From the NCBI GenBank assembly GCA_002455425.1, contig DKKT01000076.1, positions 94,442 to 119,332 on the forward strand: DNA of 24,891 bases. The letters run 5' to 3'. The position numbers and the translations under genes were made by a program. This DNA comes from Chthonomonas sp. UBA6659. Its GTDB lineage: Bacteria > Armatimonadota > Fimbriimonadia > Fimbriimonadales > Fimbriimonadaceae. Positions 1 to 8,009 of the stretch are shown piece after piece (within the stretch, counting starts at the first letter, position 1; every line of letters begins with the position of its first letter). Below the pieces are notes generated by a model. The model saw only the letters and a list, made by a program, of their open reading frames with translations. It ran no database searches and was not told the origin of the DNA.

Positions 1-585
1 GGCGAGGACGGCCCGACCCACCAACCGGTCGAGCAGTTCATGGCGTTGCGCGCGATCCCCAACTTCAATTTCCTCCGCCCGGCCGACGCGAACGAGACCG
101 CGGCGTGCTGGCTGCTCGCCCTCGAATCGACGGCATCACCCTGTGCCCTCGCGCTGACCCGTCAGGCCGTGCCGACCGTGACGCCGGCGCAAGTGGCGGA
201 TCACCCCGCTCGCCGAGGGGCCTACGTCCTGCGCGAAGCCAGTTCGGGCTCGCCGCGCGTCATCCTCGTCGCAACCGGGAGCGAGGTTTGGGTGGCGCTC
301 GGTGCTCAGGATCTGCTCGAAGCAGACGGGGTGCCGACGCGGGTGGTGTCGATGCCGTCCTGGTTTCTGTTCGAGCGACAAGACCCCACCTACCGGGCCG
401 AAATCTTGCCCAAGGGCATCCCGACCGTCTCTGTCGAGGCGGGCGTGACGCTCGGCTGGGAGCGCTACGCCCAAGCCCAAGTCGGGATCGACCGATTCGG
501 AGCGTCGGCCCCGGGACCGAAGTGCTTCGAGGAATTCGGCTTCACCGCCGACCACGTGGCGCGCGTCGTGCAAACACTCCTTTGA
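1..585 (+). CDS. tkt: Transketolase, C-terminal part (5' end outside window)
   Basis: Transketolase moves two-carbon ketol units between sugar phosphates in the pentose phosphate and Calvin-type pathways, using thiamine diphosphate in the cytosol. The frame is open from base 1, so the gene begins upstream; about 194 residues are present. The first residues read GEDGPTHQPVEQ, the end of the pyrimidine-binding domain. Its His matches the active-site His of the E. coli THQPVEQ motif. The C-terminal domain follows, with IATGSEV-like (VATGSEVWVA), VVSMPSW and FEEFGFT blocks in the usual order, and it stops at TGA 583-585 at the normal family end. A possible terminator lies just downstream, and greA follows with its own promoter. 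The identification is firm; the missing N-terminal two thirds cannot be assessed. Confidence 0.95.
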   Translation, partial: GEDGPTHQPVEQFMALRAIPNFNFLRPADANETAACWLLALESTASPCALALTRQAVPTVTPAQVADHPARRGAYVLREASSGSPRVILVATGSEVWVALGAQDLLEADGVPTRVVSMPSWFLFERQDPTYRAEILPKGIPTVSVEAGVTLGWERYAQAQVGIDRFGASAPGPKCFEEFGFTADHVARVVQTLL

Positions 586-591
586 TGAACT

Positions 592-625
592 CGGAGAACC
601 TCTAGGAACTTCTCCGCGTCTTTTA
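592..625 (+). terminator. Possible rho-independent terminator after tkt
   Basis: A 7-bp perfect inverted repeat (CGGAGAA at 592-598, TTCTCCG at 610-616) with an 11-nt loop lies 7 bases after the tkt stop codon. It is followed by a short T run at 621-624. The stem is short and a CGTC spacer separates it from the T run, so this is a modest candidate. Confidence 0.4.
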
Positions 626-690
626 CGGAAGAATTCATCATCCTCACAACGGAATTCCGCATCGGTCCGTATATGCACGAGGAATCGGGA

Positions 691-713
691 TATAATCGTC
701 CCTCCCTGAAAGG
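691..713 (+). promoter_or_regulatory. greA -10 box and ribosome binding site
   Basis: A perfect TATAAT lies at 691-696, about 25 bases upstream of the greA start codon. No good -35 hexamer is found at 16-18 bp spacing (668-673 reads CGTATA), and there is no TG extension. A GAAAGG Shine-Dalgarno sequence at 708-713 stands 8 bases before ATG 722 and supports that start. Transcription would begin near 703, giving a very short leader. Confidence 0.45.
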
Positions 714-721
714 TCGCCACG

Positions 722-1222
722 ATGGAAGAGCTCGAACCGACAATCACAGCCCAAGTTCTCTTGCTGACCCCCGAGGGTTATCAGCGCCTCCACGAGGAAT
801 TGGAGCACCTCACGGTCATCAAACGCGCCGAAATCGCCGAACGCCTGCGCGACAGCAAGCAGCACGGTGAGTTCAGCGAGGACAACAGCGAACTCGACGA
901 AGTGAAGTTCGAGCAGGCGATGGTCGAAAACCGAATCGCCGATCTGAAGGGCATCTTCGCGACAGCCCAACAGCTCGATCCTGCCACGATCTCGACGGAA
1001 CGCGTCGGGATCGGGACATTCGTAACCGTGCGCGACGACGATCGTCGGATCAGCTTCGAAGTGCGGATCGTAACGAGCGTCGAGGCCAACCCTGACGAGG
1101 ACCTCGTCTCGAACGAGTCCCCGATGGGTACTGCCCTCTTCGGAAAGAAGGTGGGTGAGATCGCCGAGTTCAACGCACCCGTGGGCCGGATCAAGTATAA
1201 GGTCGAGAAGATCCGGGCTTAG
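722..1222 (+). CDS. greA: Transcription elongation factor GreA
   Basis: GreA inserts its coiled coil into the RNA polymerase secondary channel and stimulates cleavage of backtracked transcripts. The 166-residue protein has the expected two parts. Residues about 14-85 form the antiparallel coiled coil, including LTPEGYQRLHEELEHL. Residues about 92-166 form the FKBP-like C-terminal domain, including the typical SNESPMGTALFGKKVG block. It is a little longer than E. coli GreA (158 residues), mainly through an N-terminal extension of around ten residues. At the tip, where E. coli has GDLKEN, this protein reads GEFSEDN (49-55). Acidic residues remain at both key positions, but Asp is replaced by Glu and one residue is inserted just after. 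ATG 722 is supported by GAAAGG at good spacing. The gene converges with the CoA-transferase gene, 6 bp away. Confidence 0.93.
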   Translation: MEELEPTITAQVLLLTPEGYQRLHEELEHLTVIKRAEIAERLRDSKQHGEFSEDNSELDEVKFEQAMVENRIADLKGIFATAQQLDPATISTERVGIGTFVTVRDDDRRISFEVRIVTSVEANPDEDLVSNESPMGTALFGKKVGEIAEFNAPVGRIKYKVEKIRA

Positions 1223-1228
1223 GCCCGC

Positions 1229-1930
1229 TTACTCGCGGGTTCGGGTCGTCAGTCGTTCGATCCGTTTCTCGTACCGGGGTCCGCGCAGGATTCGATCGAC
1301 GTAGATCGACGGCGTGTGGATGTCGTCGGGGTCGAGTGCTCCGACTTCAACCAGCTCCTCGACCTCGGCCACGCAGACCTTGCCCGCCGTCGCCATCATC
1401 GGATTGAAGTTGCGTGCGGTCTTGCGATAGACCAAATTCCCCGAGCGGTCGCCCTTCCAAGCCTTGACGATGCTCAAGTCGGCGACAAGGCCGGTCTCCA
1501 TCACGTACCATTCCGAGCCGAATTGGCGCGTCTCCTTGCCATCGGCGACGATGGTGCCGTAGCCCGTCTTGGTGTAGAACGCCGGGATCCCGGCCCCCCC
1601 GGCTCGCACACGCTCGGCAAGCGTGCCCTGCGGATTGAACTCGAGTTCCAGCTCGCCGCTGAGATATTGCCGCTCGAACTCGGCGTTCTCACCCACGTAC
1701 GACGAGACCATCTTCTTGATCTGCCGAGTCTGCAGGAGCAGGCCAAGCCCGAAGTCGTCGACCCCGCAGTTGTTGCTGATGACCGTGATCCCCTGCACTC
1801 CGGAATCGCGCAGAGCGAGAATCAGGTTCTCGGGGATGCCGCAGAGGCCGAATCCCCCGGCCATGATCGTCATCCCGTCGAAGAGGAGCCCGTCGAGGGC
1901 GTTCCGGGCGTCGTCGCACACTTTGTTCAT
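1229..1930 (-). CDS. scoA: 3-oxoacid CoA-transferase subunit A
   Basis: This is the alpha subunit of a succinyl-CoA:3-ketoacid CoA-transferase, which transfers CoA between succinyl-CoA and acetoacetate in ketone-body or short-chain acid use. The 233 residues contain the CoA-transferase signature 1, DGMTIMAGGFGLCGIP (18-33). Strongly conserved SCOT-A blocks follow: SYVGENAEFERQYLSGELE, TGYGTIVADGKETR, NLVYRKTARNFNP and VEELVEVGALDPDDIHTP. ATG 1930 is chosen because GAGGAA stands 5 bases upstream and family homology begins there; a longer reading upstream overlaps the M32 gene and has no family similarity. It lies 14 bp after the M32 stop, so it is probably cotranscribed. The beta subunit, which carries the catalytic Glu and normally follows directly, is absent; the next gene is convergent greA. 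Confidence 0.93.
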   Translation of the reverse strand: MNKVCDDARNALDGLLFDGMTIMAGGFGLCGIPENLILALRDSGVQGITVISNNCGVDDFGLGLLLQTRQIKKMVSSYVGENAEFERQYLSGELELEFNPQGTLAERVRAGGAGIPAFYTKTGYGTIVADGKETRQFGSEWYVMETGLVADLSIVKAWKGDRSGNLVYRKTARNFNPMMATAGKVCVAEVEELVEVGALDPDDIHTPSIYVDRILRGPRYEKRIERLTTRTRE

Positions 1931-1944
1931 CGTCGTTCCTCGAA

Positions 1945-3432
1945 TCAGATGCCGTAGAGGCTGCGGTACTTGGCCCCGATGCCTTCGATGTAGTCGACTC
2001 CGCCCATCGGTTTGCCGGTGACGCTGAGGACCAGGTCCTTCGGCGGGAATCGCTTGCCCTGCGCGTAGATCTTGGTGCGCAGCCACTCGTGGATCGGACC
2101 GAATTCGCCCCGCGCCATCAGATCGTCCGGGTTGGGGATGTCCTTCTTGAGCGCGCTCCAGATCTGATAGCTGAGGAGGTTGCCCATCGAGTAGGTCGGG
2201 AAGTAGCCGATCGCGCCCATCGACCAGTGGACGTCCTGAAGACAGCCGTCACTATCGGTCGGAGGCAAGATCCCGAGATAGGACTGATACTTGGCGTTCC
2301 ACGCCTCCGGCAGGTCCTTCACCGCCAGCTCGCCGGTCAGGATCGCGCACTCGATTTCGAACCGGATCAAGATGTGGAGGTTGTAGGTGACCTCGTCCGC
2401 TTCGACCCGGATGAGCGACGGCTCGACTCGGTTGATCATCCGGTAGAACTGCTCGGCCCCGAACGCCGCGATCGGCGGGAAAATGGCCTGGAGTTCGTGG
2501 AGGAAGTACCTCCAGAACGCGAACGAGCGGCCGACGATGTTCTCCCAGAGCCGCGACTGGCTCTCGTGAAGGCCGAGCGAGACGCCACCCGCGAGATAGG
2601 TCCGATCCCACTCCATCGGCGAACCTTGCTCGTACATGCCGTGACCGGCTTCATGGAGGGAACCGAAGATTGCCGAGGGCAAGTAGCTCTTGAACCGCGT
2701 CGTCAAGCGGACGTCGCTGATCGAGAAGTTCGTGCAGAACGGATGGGGGGCGGTGTCCTGGCGGCCCCGCGCCATATCGAAGCCGATCGCGGCGACCAAA
2801 CGCTCCGTGAACGAGCGCTGCTTGGCCTCATCCCAGTCGCCGTTCAGGAAATGGTCGTCGAAGTCGTGCCCAGCCTCTTTGATCTCGCGAACGAGATCGA
2901 CGAGCGGCTGGCGCACCTCGCCGAACATCCGGTCGCAATCGGCCTTGGTCGCCCCCTCTTCGAACTGGTCGAGGAGCGCATCGTAGATGTGCTCCTTGTA
3001 GCCGAGGTAGTTGGCTTCCTCCCGGGCAATCTCGAACATCCGCTCCAAGATCGGAGCAAACTTCGGGAAATCGTTCGCCTTGCGAGCCTCGACCCAAGCC
3101 TCGTGCCCCTCCGAAGCCAGTTTGTACTTCTCAGCGACGAGCGCGGCCGGTATCTTAGTCGCCAGGTCCGCCATCCGCGAGACCACTCGCAACAGAGCCC
3201 CGTCGACCGAAGCCGTATCCACTTCGCTCTTCGAGCTCTCGATGAGGCGCAAGGTCTCGTCGGAGGTCAGCAACTCGTGGCGCATGCGACCGAGCGCGCT
3301 GGAATGGGCGGCACGGGCCTCGACGGCTTTCGGGGGCATCAAGACCTGTTGGTCCCAATCGAGGATCGAGAGCGCGCTGTCGAGGGCGTTCAAATCCGCC
3401 AATCGCGACTTGAGGGCGGTGAGGGAGGCCAT
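1945..3432 (-). CDS. M32 family metallocarboxypeptidase (thermostable carboxypeptidase 1 type)
   Basis: M32 carboxypeptidases are cytosolic zinc enzymes that remove single residues from peptide C-termini with broad specificity. The 495-residue length is normal for the family. The zinc-binding HEAGH is at 260-264 within GSLHEAGHGMYEQG, with the further metal-ligand block HESQ at 289-292. The family motif DVRLTTR (DxRxT) is at 240-246 and HPF at 230-232. No signal peptide is present. The start is ATG 3432; the sequence upstream has only a weak purine stretch, but MASLTALKSRLADLNALDSAL aligns with the normal family N-terminus. The stop codon is 14 bp from scoA, and the transporter gene ends 37 bp upstream, so transporter, peptidase and CoA-transferase are likely one transcript. 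A role in recycling peptides is inferred. Confidence 0.94.
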   Translation of the reverse strand: MASLTALKSRLADLNALDSALSILDWDQQVLMPPKAVEARAAHSSALGRMRHELLTSDETLRLIESSKSEVDTASVDGALLRVVSRMADLATKIPAALVAEKYKLASEGHEAWVEARKANDFPKFAPILERMFEIAREEANYLGYKEHIYDALLDQFEEGATKADCDRMFGEVRQPLVDLVREIKEAGHDFDDHFLNGDWDEAKQRSFTERLVAAIGFDMARGRQDTAPHPFCTNFSISDVRLTTRFKSYLPSAIFGSLHEAGHGMYEQGSPMEWDRTYLAGGVSLGLHESQSRLWENIVGRSFAFWRYFLHELQAIFPPIAAFGAEQFYRMINRVEPSLIRVEADEVTYNLHILIRFEIECAILTGELAVKDLPEAWNAKYQSYLGILPPTDSDGCLQDVHWSMGAIGYFPTYSMGNLLSYQIWSALKKDIPNPDDLMARGEFGPIHEWLRTKIYAQGKRFPPKDLVLSVTGKPMGGVDYIEGIGAKYRSLYGI

Positions 3433-3469
3433 GTCTCATTTTGGCCGTTCCGCGCCGATTCTGTGTCTT

Positions 3470-4741
3470 CTAGGTCGAACCGCGCACCTGTCGGATGAGG
3501 ATTGTGCTCAGAAGGAACACGCCCGACGCGACGAGGAAGACGACCACGTAGCCAAGACCCGGATCGACCCGATTACCGGCGTCGATGGCACGCCCGATCC
3601 CGCCCGCCACAATTTGGACACAGGAGATGCTGGCCACCCAGACCCCCATGTCCTTGCCCGCGTCGGTCAGATTCGGAAGGACATCGCTCGCGAGGGCCCA
3701 ATCCGCCGACTGGTACGCCCCGTAGCCGATCCCGAAAACTGCGCTCAGCCCCCAGATCACGGGAAACTGCGGGATGAGTGCGAACGGGACGAGGACCACA
3801 AACATGATCATGCCCGCGATGAGAATCACCCGCTTGCGCCCGATCCGATCGGCCGCTCGAGTCGCCCACATCGCGCCGAACGCCCCGAACAGGGAGATCG
3901 TGAGCCCGATCGCGAGCACGGCCGTGGACGCCTTGTCCAGGTTGAGCCCGAACGCCTTGAACGTCACGACCCGGTCGGTCAGGTAGTTCAGTAGATAGGG
4001 CTGGACCATGTAGAAGCCGAGCGCGTTCAGGAACCGCGTGAACCAGACCCAGCGAAAATCCCGGGACCGCCACGGCTCCCGCCAGCCCCGGATGAACCCC
4101 TCGACGGTGCTCTTCTCCGCCTTCGGGGCCTCGTCCTGGACGTCCTTGAGCGTCCAGAGCACCCAGACCGCGCACAGCACGTTCACGATCGCGATCGCGG
4201 CGTAGATCGCGAACAGATTGCCCGACAGGCTGACCGCCACGACCGCCGAGACGATCTGGGCGAGGAGGGTCATGATTCCCATGTAGCCCGAAGCCCGACC
4301 CCGCTTGTTCTCAGGCACCAGTTCCGGAATCAGGGCTCCGTAGGGCCCGGTGCCGACGTCGTCCGAGACCTGCAGAAGCAGATAGCCCACGATCATCATC
4401 GGGAGCGACTGGGCTTGACTCAGGATCGCGAGCGCGATGACGGTCAGACCGGAGCCGATCGCGATGAACGGTCGCCGACGCCCGAAGCGGGAGGCGCATC
4501 GGTCGCTCAGGTAACCGAACACCGAAGGCCCGATGACGGCCCAGATCGCCCCGATCATGAACACCGTGCCCCATGCGGTGTTCTTCTCGCCTCCCGGCAC
4601 GATCTCGCCGACCTGCGAGCTCAGCACGAACAGGAGCAGGACGAACCACTTGTAGCTGGTCGCGAACCAGTAAGCAGACAGCCCGAGCTGCCACCAGACC
4701 GATTCGCGATATCCCTTGACCGCAGGAGACGGCGCACTCAT
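3470..4741 (-). CDS. MFS/GPH-type transporter
   Basis: This is a polytopic membrane protein of about 423 residues with roughly twelve hydrophobic segments, typical of the major facilitator superfamily. The loop after the second segment reads SDRCASRFGRRRPFI (79-93). This RxGRRRPFI form of the MFS loop is seen in sucrose and melibiose-type (GPH) cation symporters, and a second half-repeat DRIGRKR follows in the C-terminal half. Sugar or glycoside uptake is therefore plausible, but substrate cannot be told from sequence. I chose ATG 4741 (MSAPSPAVKGYRES). An in-frame GTG at 4792 would add 17 residues but lies next to a 13-bp hairpin that seems to end the upstream transcription unit. Neither start has a convincing Shine-Dalgarno sequence. 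The M32 peptidase gene starts 37 bp downstream. Confidence 0.87.
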   Translation of the reverse strand: MSAPSPAVKGYRESVWWQLGLSAYWFATSYKWFVLLLFVLSSQVGEIVPGGEKNTAWGTVFMIGAIWAVIGPSVFGYLSDRCASRFGRRRPFIAIGSGLTVIALAILSQAQSLPMMIVGYLLLQVSDDVGTGPYGALIPELVPENKRGRASGYMGIMTLLAQIVSAVVAVSLSGNLFAIYAAIAIVNVLCAVWVLWTLKDVQDEAPKAEKSTVEGFIRGWREPWRSRDFRWVWFTRFLNALGFYMVQPYLLNYLTDRVVTFKAFGLNLDKASTAVLAIGLTISLFGAFGAMWATRAADRIGRKRVILIAGMIMFVVLVPFALIPQFPVIWGLSAVFGIGYGAYQSADWALASDVLPNLTDAGKDMGVWVASISCVQIVAGGIGRAIDAGNRVDPGLGYVVVFLVASGVFLLSTILIRQVRGST

Positions 4742-4796
4742 CCCTACAGGAGTTCGCGAGCGCGCGGGGTGATCCTGCCCCGTCCCAGACACGCGA

Positions 4797-4826
4797 AGGC
4801 CCGCACCTCTCGTGAGGTGCGGGCCT
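4797..4826 (-). terminator. Perfect 13-bp hairpin between the Tricorn-like protease and transporter genes
   Basis: AGGCCCGCACCTC (4797-4809) and GAGGTGCGGGCCT (4814-4826) form a perfect stem with a 4-nt loop, 8 bases after the protease stop codon. Position and stability suggest transcription termination or 3' end protection. On the minus strand only two Ts follow the stem, so it is not a classic poly-U terminator and may act as a processing site or partial attenuator. Confidence 0.55.
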
Positions 4827-4834
4827 CGCGTCGA

Positions 4835-7800
4835 TTAGCCGGGCTTCTTAGCCGATGGCGTCGCTTTCGGTTCGATCGTCTTCATCAACTCTTCGACCGC
4901 CTTCTCGAGCTGGGTGTCGCGGCCGCCAAGCCACGCGTTCGGATCGAACGGGACGTTGAAGTCCGGGCGGCGTCCGTTGCCTTCGAGGTTCTCCCCGTCG
5001 ACCGTGAACGCGCCTGCGGCTGGAACCCGGATTTGGCCGCCATCCCAGAGTGAGAGCTGGCTCGTGCCGATGACGCCGCCGGCGGTTCGCTCGCCGATGA
5101 TCGGTCCACGCTTAAGCCTCCGGAAGCCCTCGGCCAGGATCTCCGCGTTGCTGAACGAGTACTGGTTGATGAGCAGGGCGGTCGGAAGTTCCAGGCTGTC
5201 GCCCCGCCAGAGGTTCTCGCTGATGAGTTTCTCCCAATCGCCACGCTGGTTTCTGTAGAGCCAGGGCTGCTTCACGAGGATGCCGAGCACCTTGTGCGAC
5301 GTCGATCCGCCACCATTGAAGCGGACGTCGATCAAGACGCCCTTCTTGCCTTCCGCAAGCGTTCGCATCTCGCGAAGGAAGCGGTCGAACGATGGATCGT
5401 TCATGCCCTGGATGTGCAGGTACGCGAGTTGCCCGTTCGAGAGCTTGTCGACCTGGGCACGCTGCCACTTGACGTAGTTTTCGTAGTTGATCGCGCCGCG
5501 AGCGGCACTGTCGATCGGCTTGATCTCGACGTCGATCTTGCGTCCGTTCCGCTCGACGGTCAGCCGCACCTTGCGGCCCGACTTACGGTTCAACATTGCC
5601 GAGATCGACTTGCCGGTCGTGACCTCCTCGCCGTCGACGGCGAGGATGCGGTCGTCTTTCTTGAGAAGCGACTGCGGGTGCGCGGCGGGCGTGCCCTCGT
5701 TGACTTTGTCGACGAGGTAGACCCCACGCGAATTCAGGGCGGGCCAGTTCCATTCGACGCCGAGCATGGCGGTCGCATCGGCACCATCCACGGGCGCGCT
5801 CGGTGGCGCTACGGTGCCGAGGTGGGAACTGTCGATCTCCTCCATCATCTCCGCCATCATCGCGTAGAAATCGGCCCGATCGAACGCATAGGGCACGATC
5901 TTCGCGAACTTCTCGCGAATCTGCTTCCAGTTCTTCTGGTTGATGTTCTCGTCGTAGTACATCCGGTCCATCGACCACCAGATCTCTTCGAAGAGTGCTT
6001 TCTCCTCCTCCTTGAGGTTCACCGTGAACTGGGCATTGAACGCTACGGGAGCCACTGTTCCCGTCTGGAGCGTGAGGGCGCTGAGGCGCCCAGTGCTCAC
6101 AAAGTAGAGCTTTTGACCATTGGGGCCGAGTTTGAGCCCGCTCGCGAAGCCGGGTGCGACGCCTGCGACGGGCGTTGCCGTCCCGGTACTCACGCTGATC
6201 GCCGACAGTTGCCCGGCGACGTTCGCCCAGATCGCACGACTGTCCGGGGAAGCCAGGGGACTCCCGAGGACACCGTCGGTCGTGAGTCGGCGCATCCGGT
6301 CCATGAGCCCGGGCTCATACACTTGGACTTCGATCGACTTGACGCCCGCCTCCTTTCGAGGGGCATCGATCTTGTCCAGATCATCTTCGGTGAAGGTCAC
6401 ATCCACCGGAACAAGATCGACCACGAACAGATCACTCTCGGTGAACTCCGTCGCGGTGAAGTAGATCGCCTTTCCGTTCGGCAGAAACTGGGGTACGGAG
6501 TCGAAACCGCGGGCGGCTCGCGCCACCGCGATCTCCTTCGGGCCCGCGACCTCCTTCAAGATCGCCGTCGAACTGCGCTCTCCGCCACGTTCGAACACGA
6601 TCCACTTGCTGTCCGGCGACCAACTGAATGCCGGACCGCCACGGACGGCACCGGGAAAGACGCCCTTTGCCACCGTGGTGAGGGCACCTCCGCCGACCGG
6701 GATGCTCGCGATTTCGTTGAGACCCCGGTGCACGGCGATCATCTTGCCATCGGGCGACAGTTCGGGGTTCGTGAGGTCGAGGGGGTCGCTCGCGAAGGGT
6801 TTCTCGTTTCCGTCGACGTCGACCGTGAAGAGCTCACGCTTGCCGTTACGGCCCGAGACGAACAAGATCGTCTTGCCATCGAGCCATATCGGGGCGGTAT
6901 CGAGCGCGGGGCTCTCCGTCAAACGTCGGGTGGTACCGCCACGCTCGGGGATCAGGAACAATTCGCCCCGCACGACCAAGACGGCGCGCTTGCCATCGGG
7001 GGCGATCGCGTAGTCGCTGACGCCGGAAGTCACGTTGACGAGGATGTTCGGGTTGAGCCTTTGGTCGCTGGGCACCTCGATCGCGACCTTCTTGTTCATT
7101 CCCGTCTTCGTGTCGAGGGTAAACAGATCGGATTCGAATTCGTAGGCCACCGTGCTCCCGTCGGCACTCATCGTGGGCATCCGCAGGGTTCCATCCGTGT
7201 GAAACGTCAGCAACTTGGGATTGCCGCCGTCGGAGTTCATCCGCCACAGGTTCGGCCAGCCACCGCGGTTGGAAACAAACGTGATCGAACCGTCGGGAGC
7301 GACCATCGGCCACAGATCCATGTTCTCGTTCTTCGTCAGCTGGCGATGGTTCGAGAGCGGGACCGTCCCATCGGCGACCCAGATTTCTCCCGTGTTCGCG
7401 CCTTTGTCGTACGGGTTGCGCCAGGAACCGGGACTGCCCCCGCGGACGTACACGACGCCCTTGCCATCCGGAGTCGGAACCGGGTGATACTCGACTTCGA
7501 GGGGGTGGAGGGTTAGGCGGACGGTGTCGCCTCCGTTGGCCGAGACCTTGAACGCGTCCAGGTTCCCCCAGGCGTTCGTATAACCGAAGATCGTCTTGCC
7601 GTCCGCTGAGATGCCGGTCGGGTACTCGAGCGCGGTGTCGAACGTCAAGCGTCGAAGGTCGGAGCCGTCGGGCCGCATCGAGAACAGATCGTAACTTCCA
7701 TGTCGGTCCGAGGCGAAGACGATCCGGCTGCCATCCGGCATCCACTTCGGGAAGACGTCGTCGCCGGCATGAACGGTCAGGCGTTCCGCCTCGCCGCCGC

Positions 7801-7960
7801 CGGTCGGGACTCGCCATAGGTCACCCTGCCAGCTGAAGATCATGGTCCGGCCGTCCGGCGACACGGCCGGATGCTTAGCCCGTCGGATCGGTTGCGCGGC
7901 GACCGTCGTCACGAGGACGACACCGAGAGCGAGGAGACTCCACGAACGCAAAGAGCTCAT
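4835..7960 (-). CDS. Secreted Tricorn-like S41 serine protease with TolB-like propeller and PDZ domain
   Basis: This is a 1041-residue exported peptidase related to archaeal Tricorn, which degrades peptides delivered through its propellers. A signal peptide is visible (SLLALGVVLVTTVAAQ, cleavage near residue 22). Residues about 28-640 form WD/TolB-like propeller blades with repeated SPDG, MPDGSRIVFASD and APDGK motifs. A Tricorn core C1-type region is at about 651-720 (EEIWWSMDRMYYDENI), and a PDZ domain at about 728-812. The S41 catalytic domain follows, with NGGGSTSHK at 882-890 (Ser888-His889 matching the Tricorn Ser-His pair) and YSFSNAEIL, where Ser937 is the expected nucleophile. ENLEGNGRRPD near the end could supply the acidic residue. 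ATG 7960 has AAAGG upstream. It lies 49 bp after the subtilase gene and is probably cotranscribed. Extracytoplasmic peptide degradation is inferred. Confidence 0.92.
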   Translation of the reverse strand: MSSLRSWSLLALGVVLVTTVAAQPIRRAKHPAVSPDGRTMIFSWQGDLWRVPTGGGEAERLTVHAGDDVFPKWMPDGSRIVFASDRHGSYDLFSMRPDGSDLRRLTFDTALEYPTGISADGKTIFGYTNAWGNLDAFKVSANGGDTVRLTLHPLEVEYHPVPTPDGKGVVYVRGGSPGSWRNPYDKGANTGEIWVADGTVPLSNHRQLTKNENMDLWPMVAPDGSITFVSNRGGWPNLWRMNSDGGNPKLLTFHTDGTLRMPTMSADGSTVAYEFESDLFTLDTKTGMNKKVAIEVPSDQRLNPNILVNVTSGVSDYAIAPDGKRAVLVVRGELFLIPERGGTTRRLTESPALDTAPIWLDGKTILFVSGRNGKRELFTVDVDGNEKPFASDPLDLTNPELSPDGKMIAVHRGLNEIASIPVGGGALTTVAKGVFPGAVRGGPAFSWSPDSKWIVFERGGERSSTAILKEVAGPKEIAVARAARGFDSVPQFLPNGKAIYFTATEFTESDLFVVDLVPVDVTFTEDDLDKIDAPRKEAGVKSIEVQVYEPGLMDRMRRLTTDGVLGSPLASPDSRAIWANVAGQLSAISVSTGTATPVAGVAPGFASGLKLGPNGQKLYFVSTGRLSALTLQTGTVAPVAFNAQFTVNLKEEEKALFEEIWWSMDRMYYDENINQKNWKQIREKFAKIVPYAFDRADFYAMMAEMMEEIDSSHLGTVAPPSAPVDGADATAMLGVEWNWPALNSRGVYLVDKVNEGTPAAHPQSLLKKDDRILAVDGEEVTTGKSISAMLNRKSGRKVRLTVERNGRKIDVEIKPIDSAARGAINYENYVKWQRAQVDKLSNGQLAYLHIQGMNDPSFDRFLREMRTLAEGKKGVLIDVRFNGGGSTSHKVLGILVKQPWLYRNQRGDWEKLISENLWRGDSLELPTALLINQYSFSNAEILAEGFRRLKRGPIIGERTAGGVIGTSQLSLWDGGQIRVPAAGAFTVDGENLEGNGRRPDFNVPFDPNAWLGGRDTQLEKAVEELMKTIEPKATPSAKKPG

Positions 7961-8009
7961 GCCCTACCTTTACCTGTCGCGAGCCCGAGATTGCTCCCGC
8001 GGTGCGTCC

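Noticed and set aside
1213..1239. Hairpin around the greA stop codon as a terminator
   Set aside because: Two short 5-bp stems compete (CGGGC/GCCCG and CCCGC/GCGGG) and no T run follows, so it is too weak to annotate.
5294..7516. A 740-codon open frame on the plus strand
   Set aside because: It is antisense to the Tricorn-like protease, whose domains and catalytic motifs are clear; the antisense product shows no motif.
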